This document shows, piece after piece, positions 8,972-18,681 of a DNA stretch of 64,000 bases. A model generated the notes under the pieces. It was given only the letters and a program-made list of their open reading frames with translations, was not told the origin of the DNA and did not search any database. This DNA comes from Bacteroidales bacterium UBA1309 (lineage in GTDB: Bacteria > Bacteroidota > Bacteroidia > Bacteroidales > Dysgonomonadaceae), in contig DBTT01000027.1 in NCBI GenBank assembly GCA_002307185.1, forward strand, positions 1 to 64,000, read 5' to 3'. The position numbers and the translations under genes were made by a program. Position 1 is the stretch's first letter. Each line of letters opens with the position of its first letter.

Positions 8972-10120
8972 TTATTCAGTAGGAGATTTGATATAAAATA
9001 ATGATTCGCTAAAATCAGTTTCAGAAATACCACCTCTCATAAGATATGTACTTAACTTTCTAACAACATCATTAGTCAATTCATCACTTATGGAGATTAA
9101 ATACGAATACCCGCCAGTAAAGTCATCTTTACCTAAGGAGAATATCGTTTTATAGTCAACAAATCCACCTACAAATTGAGGAGATGGTGGTAAAAAACGA
9201 TGTCTTTCCCCAACTTTCTTATCATCTGTTATATTCTTTCTAAGTGCATCAAGCCCTGACCTTGCTTTTAAAAACTCGTTTGTAGTGCTTTCGTCTATTT
9301 TTATTATTTTACATAGAAGTAGTTCGTCAAAATTTCCATGCCCTACATTACATCTCGGAGTAGTAATAATACACATCTCTTGGGTTTTGTTGTTTGTAAA
9401 AATATCACCTGTCCAAAACTCAAAAGGGCTAGTGCGTCTGTAATAATGTTCTATTGAATTAAGTTTTATTTCAATGATAGAGTCTTCCTCTGCTGAAAGT
9501 CGGGCATTCACCATGTTTGCGTATAGGCTTCGGATTGCAATTCTTTCGAAAGTTTCTTTTGCTCGTTTTTTCAATTTGCCAGAATCTTCACCTGCCGAAT
9601 GTTTTATAGATTCAATAATCCGTTTTATTTCTAAATTTTTAAATTGATTTGTAAATGACTTGTGAATTTCAGCCATAACTCTCTGGTCAAGAGAACCATT
9701 TATACAAAAGATATTAAGAAAATCAGAATCTTTCATCAATTTGATATCTTCACATATTGACCTTATTGAAGATTTTGATTTCTCAATTTTGAATACTGTA
9801 CCTTTATCATCTAAGTCATGATAATGGCTCAGATTCCCACTATGAATAAAAATAGGTATCCTGTTTTCGTCGTATTCTTTTTGGATATAATCCGCTGCCT
9901 TATATTTTTGAGTTGTAGTTTCTTTAATTGTATTCGATAAATCCATTATCAAGACCTTAAGCCTTTTTCTTGTCGCTTCATCATTTATAGCAGCTTCAAA
10001 GCCTTCAGGTTTGTCATATGCAGCTAATTCTATATCGATTTCTAAATCACTAAAAAATTGAACAAAACTATCTCTAATTGCTTCTTCATCTTCTAATAAA
10101 ATCGCTAAATCTCTTTCCAT
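8972..10120 (-). CDS. Receiver-domain protein paired with the GHKL kinase
   Basis: The first 125 of 382 residues form a response-regulator receiver domain: acidic cluster EDEE (10-13), phospho-acceptor D60 in VLIMDLSN, conserved S94 in FIHSGN, and lysine near 111-114. All positions needed for phosphorylation are present. Residues 130-382 have no recognisable DNA-binding domain and may be an output or effector domain (FWTGDIF, CNVGHGNFDELLL, FLPPSPQFVGGFVDY). The gene is last in the operon, 24 bp after the kinase, so the two probably form a phosphorelay linked to the phosphorothioation genes. The output domain is not known to me. Confidence 0.75.
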   Translation of the reverse strand: MERDLAILLEDEEAIRDSFVQFFSDLEIDIELAAYDKPEGFEAAINDEATRKRLKVLIMDLSNTIKETTTQKYKAADYIQKEYDENRIPIFIHSGNLSHYHDLDDKGTVFKIEKSKSSIRSICEDIKLMKDSDFLNIFCINGSLDQRVMAEIHKSFTNQFKNLEIKRIIESIKHSAGEDSGKLKKRAKETFERIAIRSLYANMVNARLSAEEDSIIEIKLNSIEHYYRRTSPFEFWTGDIFTNNKTQEMCIITTPRCNVGHGNFDELLLCKIIKIDESTTNEFLKARSGLDALRKNITDDKKVGERHRFLPPSPQFVGGFVDYKTIFSLGKDDFTGGYSYLISISDELTNDVVRKLSTYLMRGGISETDFSESLFYIKSPTE

Positions 10121-10144
10121 GACAATATATTAATTACATTTCTG

Positions 10145-12487
10145 TTAGTTTATTTCTTTTTGTATATAAAAGGCTGGACCATACTCTCTATTCTCAGCCC
10201 ATATTTTATACCCACATGTAGATAACATATTTCTTGTAAATGCTAATCCTAATCCTGTGGCATTTCTCTCTTTTTTTCCCGTTATCCCATATTCAAATAT
10301 CAAATCTAAATCATCTTCCGGAATCATCGGCCCCGTATTACTAATAATAAAAGTCAATGGGTCTTCATATTCAAAAATTATTATTTTTCGATTATCAACA
10401 CTTTTCAACCAATAATTGGCATTGTTGATAATATTAAGAAATGAAATCCAAAACACATATTCGGAACTTTTAATTTCTATACTTTCTAAATTTTTCTTTA
10501 ATTCGACAATAATACTATTCTCGTAAAATGAATGTTCAAACAAATAACATACCTTCTTAAATGTTTGTATAGGTTGAAAATTTTTAGGAAGTGATTTTCC
10601 TATGGCCGGTTTTAAAGATTCTCTAAGGGTATCTAATAAATTTACTGAGGTGCCAATACTATTGACTCTTTCTAATAAAATCTTCTTTAGATTTTCATCA
10701 GCAATTTTATTTATGTTTATATGTAATGACCCCATTGCTGCTCCTAATACAGAGATAGGTTGTGATAACTCATGATATATAAGTTCAACTCCAGTACCAA
10801 TAGAAGCAAGTCTTTGAGAAAAAGAAAGAGTACTTTCCATATTGTCCAATGCAGAAGAGGTATCATGAATAAATTCTTTAGTCTTAATTATTAATTCCTG
10901 ATCATTGGTTTTACTTAGAATGTATTGGATAAATTTTTCTGTGTCAGGTCTATCTAACTTGCTTGAAACTCTACCTCTACCCAAGTTATGTTTCAATCTA
11001 TATCTAGCGCGTCTTTGTCCAGTCTCTTCGAGTATTCCATTAATGATCTTTTTAAATACAATAAAAGCTTTATTCTCAAAAAAGCCTTCTCTATTCGTTT
11101 TTTCACTAAGACCATCGTTTTGAGGTGAGTATAAGAAAGTGTAACCCAAAATTTGATTTGGTCCTATACTCACTATATGTTTTTTTACTCTTTGAGCACC
11201 TAGTCCTAACCAGTCTTGTTCTTCCTCTCCATAAGGTTTAACACCAAAACCATTTTTAGATACTTTAAGTCCCAAATATTTACCCATTATTTGAATAGCC
11301 TCTCGTCTTCCAGTTGCCTTTAGTATCTCAACCATTTTGTCTTTTGAGTCATCATCTAAATCATATATCCTGATGTCAAAATAAAATTCACCGACATTTG
11401 CATCTTTGTATTTGGAAGGAATATTTTCAAAAGGAATTGTATTTCTTTTATTTAAGTCTTCATCAGATAAGATATATTCAGAAGTTAGATCCAAATTTTC
11501 ATTTATTTGATCTGAATCAATTCTTTTGCAAATATATTTGCCAACTATAGTAGATTGTTCTGTTACTTTGCCGAAAACTCTATAATCATAATAATCAATT
11601 AATTTCGATGGAGTAACTTCGACAAAATTTAAGTTATTAATATCTATATTGTTTGAAAAATTTATACCATAAAACAATTCAAAAGTATCAGAGCCGTTAC
11701 TAATTTTTAATTCATTGGTAATAATTTTTTCGTCGATTAACTCTTTCTGAATTTTTTCATTCAATTTTAAGGGTGTAACTAAATCTACCAATCCCTTATA
11801 AATAGCTGTTTCTTCGAGATCTTTTAGATTAGTTTCTTCTTCTATAATCGTTTTAATTGAGTTGTCAACGTTTTGTAGTATGATTAAAGTGCCTTCCTTG
11901 AAATCTGTAAAATACTCATTGGACAAAGTGTTGACTAAATTTTTATTTTCAACTAGATTATTATCAAGCAACAATTCTGAATTAGTAAATAATTCTATAT
12001 AATTTTCAATCTGACCACCTGAAAACGTTATATCATCTAATAAGTTTTCTACTTTAAATATCTCACGATCAATTCGTAACCAATTATATAATTTCTCGTC
12101 TTTTTGCTTAGTGATGATTGTTAGGTATCTTCCTAAAGCCATTGCAGCTAATCTGCCGATGCCCTTAGAACCTAAAAAAAGACGTTCATAAATCAAACTT
12201 CGTCTTTTATCTCTATCTTCGTCTCTTTTACTGCTTCTCGAAGTAATAAGCCAATCACCAAACAGCGTATCTTCATTCATTCCTAGACCATCATCCCTAA
12301 TCATGATGAAATTTTTTGTCTGATCAAAATCATACTGAGTATATACCCAACATTTGTCAGCATCAGCATCATATGCATTCTTGACAAGCTCATTTATTGC
12401 CGTTGAGGGATGACCGATTTGCTCTTCGCCCATTTGAATAATGGACATTGCGCCTGAAATAAATTTGTGTTTTTTTATCTCAATCAT
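10145..12487 (-). CDS. Two-headed GHKL ATPase / histidine kinase
   Basis: A 780-residue soluble protein with two separate GHKL ATP-binding sites. The N-terminal one is of the MutL/Hsp90/MORC-like type found near R-M genes: INELVKNAYDAD (31-42), DDGLGM (65-70), SSKR (85-88), GSKGIGRLAA (106-115). The C-terminal 220 residues are a histidine kinase: an H-box YHELSQPIS, N-box FLNIINNANYW, G1 ISNTGP and G2 ATGLGLAFTRNML. No membrane or PAS sensor is seen, so the N-terminal ATPase and middle region may act as the sensor. It lies 6 bp after the PAPS-reductase-like gene and 24 bp before its likely receiver partner. Confidence 0.85.
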   Translation of the reverse strand: MIEIKKHKFISGAMSIIQMGEEQIGHPSTAINELVKNAYDADADKCWVYTQYDFDQTKNFIMIRDDGLGMNEDTLFGDWLITSRSSKRDEDRDKRRSLIYERLFLGSKGIGRLAAMALGRYLTIITKQKDEKLYNWLRIDREIFKVENLLDDITFSGGQIENYIELFTNSELLLDNNLVENKNLVNTLSNEYFTDFKEGTLIILQNVDNSIKTIIEEETNLKDLEETAIYKGLVDLVTPLKLNEKIQKELIDEKIITNELKISNGSDTFELFYGINFSNNIDINNLNFVEVTPSKLIDYYDYRVFGKVTEQSTIVGKYICKRIDSDQINENLDLTSEYILSDEDLNKRNTIPFENIPSKYKDANVGEFYFDIRIYDLDDDSKDKMVEILKATGRREAIQIMGKYLGLKVSKNGFGVKPYGEEEQDWLGLGAQRVKKHIVSIGPNQILGYTFLYSPQNDGLSEKTNREGFFENKAFIVFKKIINGILEETGQRRARYRLKHNLGRGRVSSKLDRPDTEKFIQYILSKTNDQELIIKTKEFIHDTSSALDNMESTLSFSQRLASIGTGVELIYHELSQPISVLGAAMGSLHININKIADENLKKILLERVNSIGTSVNLLDTLRESLKPAIGKSLPKNFQPIQTFKKVCYLFEHSFYENSIIVELKKNLESIEIKSSEYVFWISFLNIINNANYWLKSVDNRKIIIFEYEDPLTFIISNTGPMIPEDDLDLIFEYGITGKKERNATGLGLAFTRNMLSTCGYKIWAENREYGPAFYIQKEIN

Positions 12488-12493
12488 TTTCTA

Positions 12494-13603
12494 TTATATA
12501 AAGCAATTTGCACACACAATATTTTCACTATCAATTAATAGATCAATGAGATATGGGGATTTTTTTGAATTGTTTTTTTCGTTTTGTTTTATTGCGGCCA
12601 ATTTAATAGAACGAATACGATCCGGTTTGATCAAGTCTTCCAAACTCTCGCCTTGAATCCATGTGTATCCATCTTTTTCGTAATCAGTAGCCTTTTTAAA
12701 CAAATCAGGGTGCTGTTCATATAACCAAATCCATTCAATCTTTTGTTGAAAAAAGCAGAAAAAGCACCCCGAGCGACTCCGGGCATATTCACCGGTCAAT
12801 CCATCAACTGTAAATGTTCTTTTCTCATAATAAGAAGGGACTCCAACGCCACTATTCCTCAGTAAATTAAAAATATCTTCCCTATTCAGATTGTCTTCGT
12901 GTTCCAGCAATGAGAATTCTTTCAAATGAGAAATTGGATAGTTTTTATCCTTTAGAAACTCAAAGATTACTTTGTTAAAAGTTGAAGCATTTAAACTAAG
13001 CAATGCATTTAATTTTTTGGATAATGTAAACTTATTATCCTTAGGAGTTTTCAAAATTTCTTTTGCCCGTAAAAATAAAGAATTTTCTGCAAACTCCTTG
13101 TATAATTTTAAGTGAATCTCAATATTCTCGTTTTGAAAGAATTTTGAAAGAATTTCAATACTCCAAATATTGCTCCTAAAAGGGAAAACCGACTGAATAT
13201 TCGGTTTAGTTGAAATATATCCTTCACGATCTTCATCGCCACGTATTCCCACATAAGAAATGGCTAAATCATCACCAATGAATTTTTCAAAAGGTTCCAA
13301 TTTCAGTTTTTGAGTACACCAACGAGCCTGAACCGATGGCAGAAAATTGCCTACAGATTTGAGATAATAATCAAAAGGCTCAAAATGGTCATTTTTAATT
13401 GCTTTTAATCTCGTTATTTTTTTTCCTAGATAAACCTCAATCTTATCTACAAGTTCAAGTGTTTCTGCTAACTCTTTCCCTGTGTCGCAGAAATAATATT
13501 CTATATTCAGATCAGAATATTTCTGATTCATATAGATAGCCAATGCAGCACTATCTTTTCCACCAGATATTCCTAATACATGTCTTACTTTTTTATTTTT
13601 CAT
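12494..13603 (-). CDS. PAPS-reductase-like protein, SspD/DndC family
   Basis: A 369-residue protein with the PP-loop motif SGGKDSAA (13-20) of the PAPS reductase/ATP pyrophosphatase family. Conserved cysteines fit an Fe-S cluster: C96 in RWCTQKLK, C280 and C283 in GCFFC, and a C-terminal CANC (C364, C367). In Dnd and Ssp systems this protein activates the DNA backbone with ATP and passes sulfur from the cysteine desulfurase. It overlaps the upstream ATPase gene by 11 bp. An assimilatory sulfate-reduction role is unlikely because no cysteine-pathway gene is near and the neighbours are DNA-modification types. Confidence 0.8.
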   Translation of the reverse strand: MKNKKVRHVLGISGGKDSAALAIYMNQKYSDLNIEYYFCDTGKELAETLELVDKIEVYLGKKITRLKAIKNDHFEPFDYYLKSVGNFLPSVQARWCTQKLKLEPFEKFIGDDLAISYVGIRGDEDREGYISTKPNIQSVFPFRSNIWSIEILSKFFQNENIEIHLKLYKEFAENSLFLRAKEILKTPKDNKFTLSKKLNALLSLNASTFNKVIFEFLKDKNYPISHLKEFSLLEHEDNLNREDIFNLLRNSGVGVPSYYEKRTFTVDGLTGEYARSRSGCFFCFFQQKIEWIWLYEQHPDLFKKATDYEKDGYTWIQGESLEDLIKPDRIRSIKLAAIKQNEKNNSKKSPYLIDLLIDSENIVCANCFI

Positions 13604-16600
13604 CTATTTGATCTTGTAATAAATTCAATAACAACGCAATATTCGTTGATTTGTCATTGCTTGTCAATTTACTTTTAATTTCATCCTCAAGGCTCTTTAT
13701 TTCTTTTAATTTTCCTTTTGGAATACGTAAAGTTTGTTTTTGCAACCCTTTCAAGAAAGTGGTAACTTCAAATTTATATACATCTTCGTTTTCTAAATTT
13801 ACGTCTGTTTTGACAAGCGTACACAGATTATCCAATTCGTAAACCATGCTTTTGAAGTTTTCGTACAAAATCATTTCGTCTTCATCTGTGATAACTTCAA
13901 GTGATTTCCCTATTACCGCCTGACAAATGGAATTTATCCATGAATTACGAATATCCAGTTCGGACATAAGCCTTTGGTGAAACACTTTCTGTTTTGGTAA
14001 TAACATGTGTTTCTTTAATTTCTTGTATCTTTCCTGAAACCTCAACTTATATTCTATAAATGGGAGGTTCTCTCGAATAAACTCCGTCAAAATAAAATCT
14101 TCAATCCTATTGATTAATTCCTCGTATGCCGATCTTATTTCGCGTACTAGTACTTGTAAATTATCAATATATTTTTTTACTAATGTAGGATCTTTAGCAA
14201 TAGTGTCCAATTGAATGCCTAGCGCATTGGGAATGTCCTCAAAGAAAGTTTTTTCCGGGTCTTTCGACAGCACAATGGCTTTGCGTAAATCTATTGCCCT
14301 TTTAGAAATACGTTTAGTTTTTTTATTGTAATCAGGTAATTGCAAGTAAAAAACTAAAAAAGGTTTAATTAATTCAATCAAACTTTCGTTTGTAACATTA
14401 TCCGTCTCTTCAATGTTTAGAAATGTTCGGTAACTATTAAACAAATCAAGTTTAATACCACTTATGTCAAATGCTTTAATTTCGAACTCTTTCGGTTGTT
14501 TGCTTATCAGAAATAAAGTTTCATCATCAATATCAGGAATATAACCATTCTCATTATATAAAGCAAAATCATCTTTGCAAATAAACAAGAAAATCGGAAC
14601 CCAAAAATCTATGAAGCCCTGACGTAGTTTTAATGGACGCTTAGACAAACGTTCAATTAAAACAGAAACGCTTATGCGAGTACTTTTTGCTTCGTGTATA
14701 AAATTGGAGCAAGTATCCCATAACGTAACAAAGGTAGTATCAATAGGTTGAGATAAAGTTGTATCCTGATGAATACCGGTTTTCTTTAAGAGCGCTAAAT
14801 AGATTGTTTTTTCAGGTGGAAACTTATCACTACTGAAACCTAAATTTGGTTTGTCGTAATTGGACACTAGTGCTTTAATCAGGTTTTTACGAGCGGGTTG
14901 CATAGCACCAGAGAGCTTGGTCTTATTGACAAGCTCGTTCTTGAAAACAGGAGTGCCCGGATAAGCCCATACACAGATATTTGATAATGTCTGGTTTAAT
15001 TTACGTTCATTGTTAATTGTAATTTGATTGCCTCGGAAGATCCAAACAACAGAATTGCTTTCATACAAACCTCTTAAAACTAAATTGTTTAATTCGGACC
15101 TCAACTGCGTCAATAATATATCCAATTCTTTTTGAGCCACTTTATCATTTGGATGCTTGCCTTTGATCACATTAACTTTTTCAATTTCGTTGATGTGACT
15201 TTTAATGTCAGTTGCATTCAGATAAAGACAATATAAGATCGGCTCATCAAGTTTGTCTAAATGTTCAATCAGGTTGGCTTCACTAGCCTCATCCGAAAAA
15301 ATCAAATTAATTATACCATCTGAATCTTCAACTGATTCATTCAAGGGCTTCTCAGTCAGCTTGAACTCAAAAAAGCGAGGTGTCCCCGTTTGATAGAAAT
15401 GTTCTTTCGCTTGAATGTATGGAAATTCAAAATATCGTTTTAGATAGGGTATATAATCGTTGATATTTTCAATTTCAGCTTCAAAAATTTCCTTTTCAAT
15501 ATCCAGATCAGTACCATCAAGCAATTTGAAACGTCTATTGTATTTTGAAAAACTGATTATTTTGAAACTAATTAATTTGTCAATTATTTCAGAACTATTT
15601 TCAATATCCAAACTTAAACGAGAGTATTCAGAAAGGAAAGCTTTGTCAACTATACCTGCCGGATTTGTGAGGATATTGATTAATCCAATAGTTTTTACAA
15701 TTCTAATAGCCTCTAATGTATTCGAAGGAAACTCAGATTCTATGCGTTCAATAGAGTTTCTTATTGTTGCCCATTGTCCATAATCATTATTATATTTTGA
15801 AGTTATAGACGTGAAATAGTTGAACCATAGATAATCATAAACACAGCATAGATTATAAAAATGATTTTTGTCTTTATCAAAATCAGATAAACCTAAATGA
15901 TCATTTGAGTCAATAAATTGAAATAATGAGCGTTCATTTTGCCCATAACGTTGAAAAGCAATAGTCAATGCTGATGCTGCTAAAATATCGAAAGGTAATA
16001 ATTTTTGAGCCGTTGATTTATCGAAATAATCATTTAAGGGAAAAGTCTTAGACTTTTCAATAACTTCAAGTAACTGATCTAAATTTTCACTTTTTATGTT
16101 TTTCTCCGGCTTACAGGAAATTCTGTCGGCAGCCAATAAAAGTAACTGTTCTACAGGTTCGTTATATGTAATTTCTTTTAGTCGCCCCTTTACTTTATCC
16201 CACTCATTTTGTTGGGTTTTATTCAGATTAAGCGAGTATGAATTAAAGCCTTGATGTAAAGTTGTAATAAAAATTATATTCTTTGAATTATCATTTACAA
16301 ACTCTGCCAACTGCTGTATGAAATACAACTCTTTTTCCGGATTGTTTTTTGCAGCATATTCTAAAAATTTTCCAAACTCATCAATGGCAATGTACCATCC
16401 GAACGATTTTCCGCGAATAGATTCGTATCTTTTTACAATCAGATTAAATAAATCCTGAGATGAATAATTCCCTTCAACCAATCCAAATTCTTTACAAAAC
16501 GTATCATACAAAGAAGAATAATCACCAATGATAGGTAAAAATTCAAACCCCTTGATATGTTTAAAATTCGCATTTAATGCTGCAAAGTATTTTTGCTCAT

Positions 16601-16820
16601 TGGACAAATGATGTTTCAATGTAACTAGAAAAGAAGACTTGCCTGTACCATAAGCACCTACAATATTAAATGAATGTGTTCCTGATAAATAATTGTTCAT
16701 GATTTGGTCATAAACCAAAATCGAATTAGGTGTCACAATGTAATCGAGTTCCTTGTTTGAATCCCGAATAATATTTATTGATGGTGAATATTTTATATCA
16801 GTATTTAGCATAATAGTCAT
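13593..16820 (-). CDS. Large P-loop ATPase, SspC-like
   Basis: A 1075-residue protein with an N-terminal ATPase: Walker A GAYGTGKSS (55-63) and Walker B WYIAIDEFGKFLE (DE at 147-148), followed by a sensor-like FITTLHQGF. The rest is long and mainly helical, with coiled-coil stretches near the C-terminus. Large P-loop ATPases sit between the DUF4007 and PAPS-reductase genes in Ssp-type phosphorothioation loci. It overlaps the upstream gene by 23 bp and the downstream gene by 11 bp. MTIM at the start offers two ATGs 9 bp apart. A BREX BrxC-type ATPase was considered, but there is no PglZ or BrxL partner. Confidence 0.7.
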   Translation of the reverse strand: MTIMLNTDIKYSPSINIIRDSNKELDYIVTPNSILVYDQIMNNYLSGTHSFNIVGAYGTGKSSFLVTLKHHLSNEQKYFAALNANFKHIKGFEFLPIIGDYSSLYDTFCKEFGLVEGNYSSQDLFNLIVKRYESIRGKSFGWYIAIDEFGKFLEYAAKNNPEKELYFIQQLAEFVNDNSKNIIFITTLHQGFNSYSLNLNKTQQNEWDKVKGRLKEITYNEPVEQLLLLAADRISCKPEKNIKSENLDQLLEVIEKSKTFPLNDYFDKSTAQKLLPFDILAASALTIAFQRYGQNERSLFQFIDSNDHLGLSDFDKDKNHFYNLCCVYDYLWFNYFTSITSKYNNDYGQWATIRNSIERIESEFPSNTLEAIRIVKTIGLINILTNPAGIVDKAFLSEYSRLSLDIENSSEIIDKLISFKIISFSKYNRRFKLLDGTDLDIEKEIFEAEIENINDYIPYLKRYFEFPYIQAKEHFYQTGTPRFFEFKLTEKPLNESVEDSDGIINLIFSDEASEANLIEHLDKLDEPILYCLYLNATDIKSHINEIEKVNVIKGKHPNDKVAQKELDILLTQLRSELNNLVLRGLYESNSVVWIFRGNQITINNERKLNQTLSNICVWAYPGTPVFKNELVNKTKLSGAMQPARKNLIKALVSNYDKPNLGFSSDKFPPEKTIYLALLKKTGIHQDTTLSQPIDTTFVTLWDTCSNFIHEAKSTRISVSVLIERLSKRPLKLRQGFIDFWVPIFLFICKDDFALYNENGYIPDIDDETLFLISKQPKEFEIKAFDISGIKLDLFNSYRTFLNIEETDNVTNESLIELIKPFLVFYLQLPDYNKKTKRISKRAIDLRKAIVLSKDPEKTFFEDIPNALGIQLDTIAKDPTLVKKYIDNLQVLVREIRSAYEELINRIEDFILTEFIRENLPFIEYKLRFQERYKKLKKHMLLPKQKVFHQRLMSELDIRNSWINSICQAVIGKSLEVITDEDEMILYENFKSMVYELDNLCTLVKTDVNLENEDVYKFEVTTFLKGLQKQTLRIPKGKLKEIKSLEDEIKSKLTSNDKSTNIALLLNLLQDQIDEK

Positions 16821-17667
16821 TTAAAACATCCCATTTGTTTATTAGAGATGTGAATTGAAGTACCTGAACACCTGCAGTGCTTGAAAATCTAATACTTTTG
16901 TAATTTGTTGTAATTTTTTCTATTATATCAAACAAGCCAGTTTTATTCAGAGCAAATATGACTCCAGGCGCATTATATCCAACTTCAAGCTCTTTAAAAC
17001 TTATTGACTGTTCGTTTGGATAGTTGTCAAGTATAGAGAACAATACAATCTCGAAAGGAAGACTTTCTCTTTTTTGATTTGGGATTCTATGTATTTCAGT
17101 TATACCGTCATTTTCAACACGTTTTAGTTTGATTATCAGTTGAAGATCATTGAAGATACTTGAATATACATCTTCCGGTTCTGATTTAGCATCTGAATTA
17201 TCCGGGATTTGATACATTCTTTGTAAAACAGAAATATCTGATTTTATTGTGTTTTCATTATATACTCCATATTGTTCAGCAACAACTTTCAAATAACCGT
17301 GAAGTTGAGAATTTGTAAAATCAAAACGTGCTTTTCTAAAACCGTTGAAAAACATATCGTAAATAGATGCATATTGCTCTTTGATTAGGAGATAATGTAG
17401 CAGCCACCCCGTACCAATACTTTCAATATATTTATCTTTGCCTTCTTCGCTAAAAATATAATGAGCAATTTCCGTTAAGTTCCATTTGTCATCACATAAG
17501 CCAAAGGCTTTCATCCAAAAAGCAATTGCTGAAACCATGTTTTTGCCAACACCCAGTTCTACAACAGCATTTTCATCGCCAAATTTATTTCCGTTTTGAA
17601 GAAAGTCGTATCCTTTCTTTAGCCAGAATTGTTTACATATAAAGGTTTCGTGCCCTGAAAATCGCAT
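16798..17667 (-). CDS. DUF4007 protein, SspB-like
   Basis: A 289-residue protein starting MRFSGHETFICKQFWLKKG, the hallmark opening of DUF4007 proteins, followed by VELGVGKNMVSAIAFWMKA and helical repeats. As I recall, SspB of the SspABCD phosphorothioation system, a DNA nickase, belongs to this family; the assignment rests on family memory and gene order. It is the first gene of a five-gene minus-strand operon in which all genes overlap or lie within 24 bp. No cysteine desulfurase (SspA) gene is nearby, so a housekeeping desulfurase would have to supply sulfur. Confidence 0.75.
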   Translation of the reverse strand: MRFSGHETFICKQFWLKKGYDFLQNGNKFGDENAVVELGVGKNMVSAIAFWMKAFGLCDDKWNLTEIAHYIFSEEGKDKYIESIGTGWLLHYLLIKEQYASIYDMFFNGFRKARFDFTNSQLHGYLKVVAEQYGVYNENTIKSDISVLQRMYQIPDNSDAKSEPEDVYSSIFNDLQLIIKLKRVENDGITEIHRIPNQKRESLPFEIVLFSILDNYPNEQSISFKELEVGYNAPGVIFALNKTGLFDIIEKITTNYKSIRFSSTAGVQVLQFTSLINKWDVLNDYYAKY

Positions 17668-18072
17668 AATTACATTAAAGTGATTTTAGTATCTTATAAT
17701 CTACAAATATCGTATTTCTTTCTGAATTAAGCTAATCAAATTAAAGCTAAATCACTAATTGACAATACATTTTAAATTCATTTATGCCGCAAATAACTTT
17801 TTGAAAATAAAACAATTAAGCCAAAGACAATACATTGTATGACTTCAAATAAATTTTCATCAGAATAATTTTATCAATCGAGTGGATGTTATAGTTTATG
17901 TCCATTTCATCACATTTCAGTTAGATTTGTTCTAGCACTATAGTTACTAGTATCAGCATACTACAAACATCAATATTATTTGTCTATTTAAAATAGAAAA
18001 TCTCCTGGAATAGCATTCAATAGCCTATCCAAGAGATTTATAGTTCATAAAGGTCCATCTTGGTATCCTATT
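17668..18072. other. Intergenic region upstream of the DUF4007 operon, with imperfect hairpin
   Basis: No gene is visible in these 405 bp. An imperfect inverted repeat at 17998-18039 (arms AAATCTC and GAGATTT with further pairing TGGA/TCCA) could terminate the XRE transcript. The promoter of the DUF4007 operon must lie here, but I could not single out a TAnnTTTG box on the minus strand. Confidence 0.4.
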
Positions 18073-18242
18073 TTACTCATTTCTCATTGGAATGGCTTCA
18101 AGAAGCTTATCTATTTTCTTTTGCAGGTACTTGATTTCCTCCTTCAAAAAAAGGACTTCTTCATTCTTGGTGAGAATGGTATCTTTCAGCATCTCGATTG
18201 AAATGCAGCTATCGCATTTAGGTTTAATGCTTTCGCCAATTT

Positions 18243-18641
18243 CTATTCTTTCTCTTTTTTTAAAAATTCGAATCTTTCTCGTTCTTTGTCTAATAGCTTT
18301 TCAAACAACTCAATAGCCTTTTCGATAGGAAAATTATTGAATGTGTGGTTATTGCTAACAGCACTTGTTGTAACGCCACAGTTTTCATAAAAGTTGTTAG
18401 TGTTATATAGAACCGTTTCTTCATTGTATTTTTTTAGACCCTCTATGGTTACTCCCAGTGCTGATGCAATTTCTCCCAATCGTTCATCATCAAATTTTTC
18501 GGTTTGTTCCATTTTTGAAACAGCCTGTTTTGTGATTCCTAACAAGTCGCCCAAGTCTGTTTGAGTCATCCCGCGAAGACGACGCACTCTTTCAATTTTT
18601 CTGCCCAGATGAATAGCATCTGTATAATTTGTTTTTTCCAT
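18243..18641 (-). CDS. XRE-family regulator with possible -1 frameshift extension
   Basis: A 132-residue regulator with helix-turn-helix at about 14-70 (RLRGMTQTDLGDLLGITKQAVSKMEQ). A Thr/Asn-rich linker and a C-terminal helix (IELFEKLLDKERERFEF) follow. It is a paralogue of the gene at 18682, 40 bp upstream. Near its end TTT TTA AAA AAA G occurs (minus strand, 18267-18254), containing A_AAA_AAA, a potential -1 slip site. The -1 frame stays open to TAA at 18073-18075 and adds about 55 residues with CDSC and a coiled coil. The extension may be a real product, or the gene may be interrupted. Confidence 0.8.
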   Translation of the reverse strand: MEKTNYTDAIHLGRKIERVRRLRGMTQTDLGDLLGITKQAVSKMEQTEKFDDERLGEIASALGVTIEGLKKYNEETVLYNTNNFYENCGVTTSAVSNNHTFNNFPIEKAIELFEKLLDKERERFEFLKKEKE

Positions 18642-18681
18642 AATTGGCTATGTTGTTTTTTGATAAAACTTAATGGTTGAT

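Noticed and set aside
12494..13603. Assimilatory PAPS reductase (CysH)
   Set aside because: The protein is longer than CysH and carries extra C-terminal cysteine pairs; no other sulfate-assimilation gene is near, and it overlaps a DNA-modification-type ATPase gene.
13593..17667. A BREX locus, because of the large ATPase and PAPS-reductase-like gene
   Set aside because: No PglZ-family, BrxL or PglX methyltransferase gene is present, and the DUF4007 gene points to an Ssp-type system.
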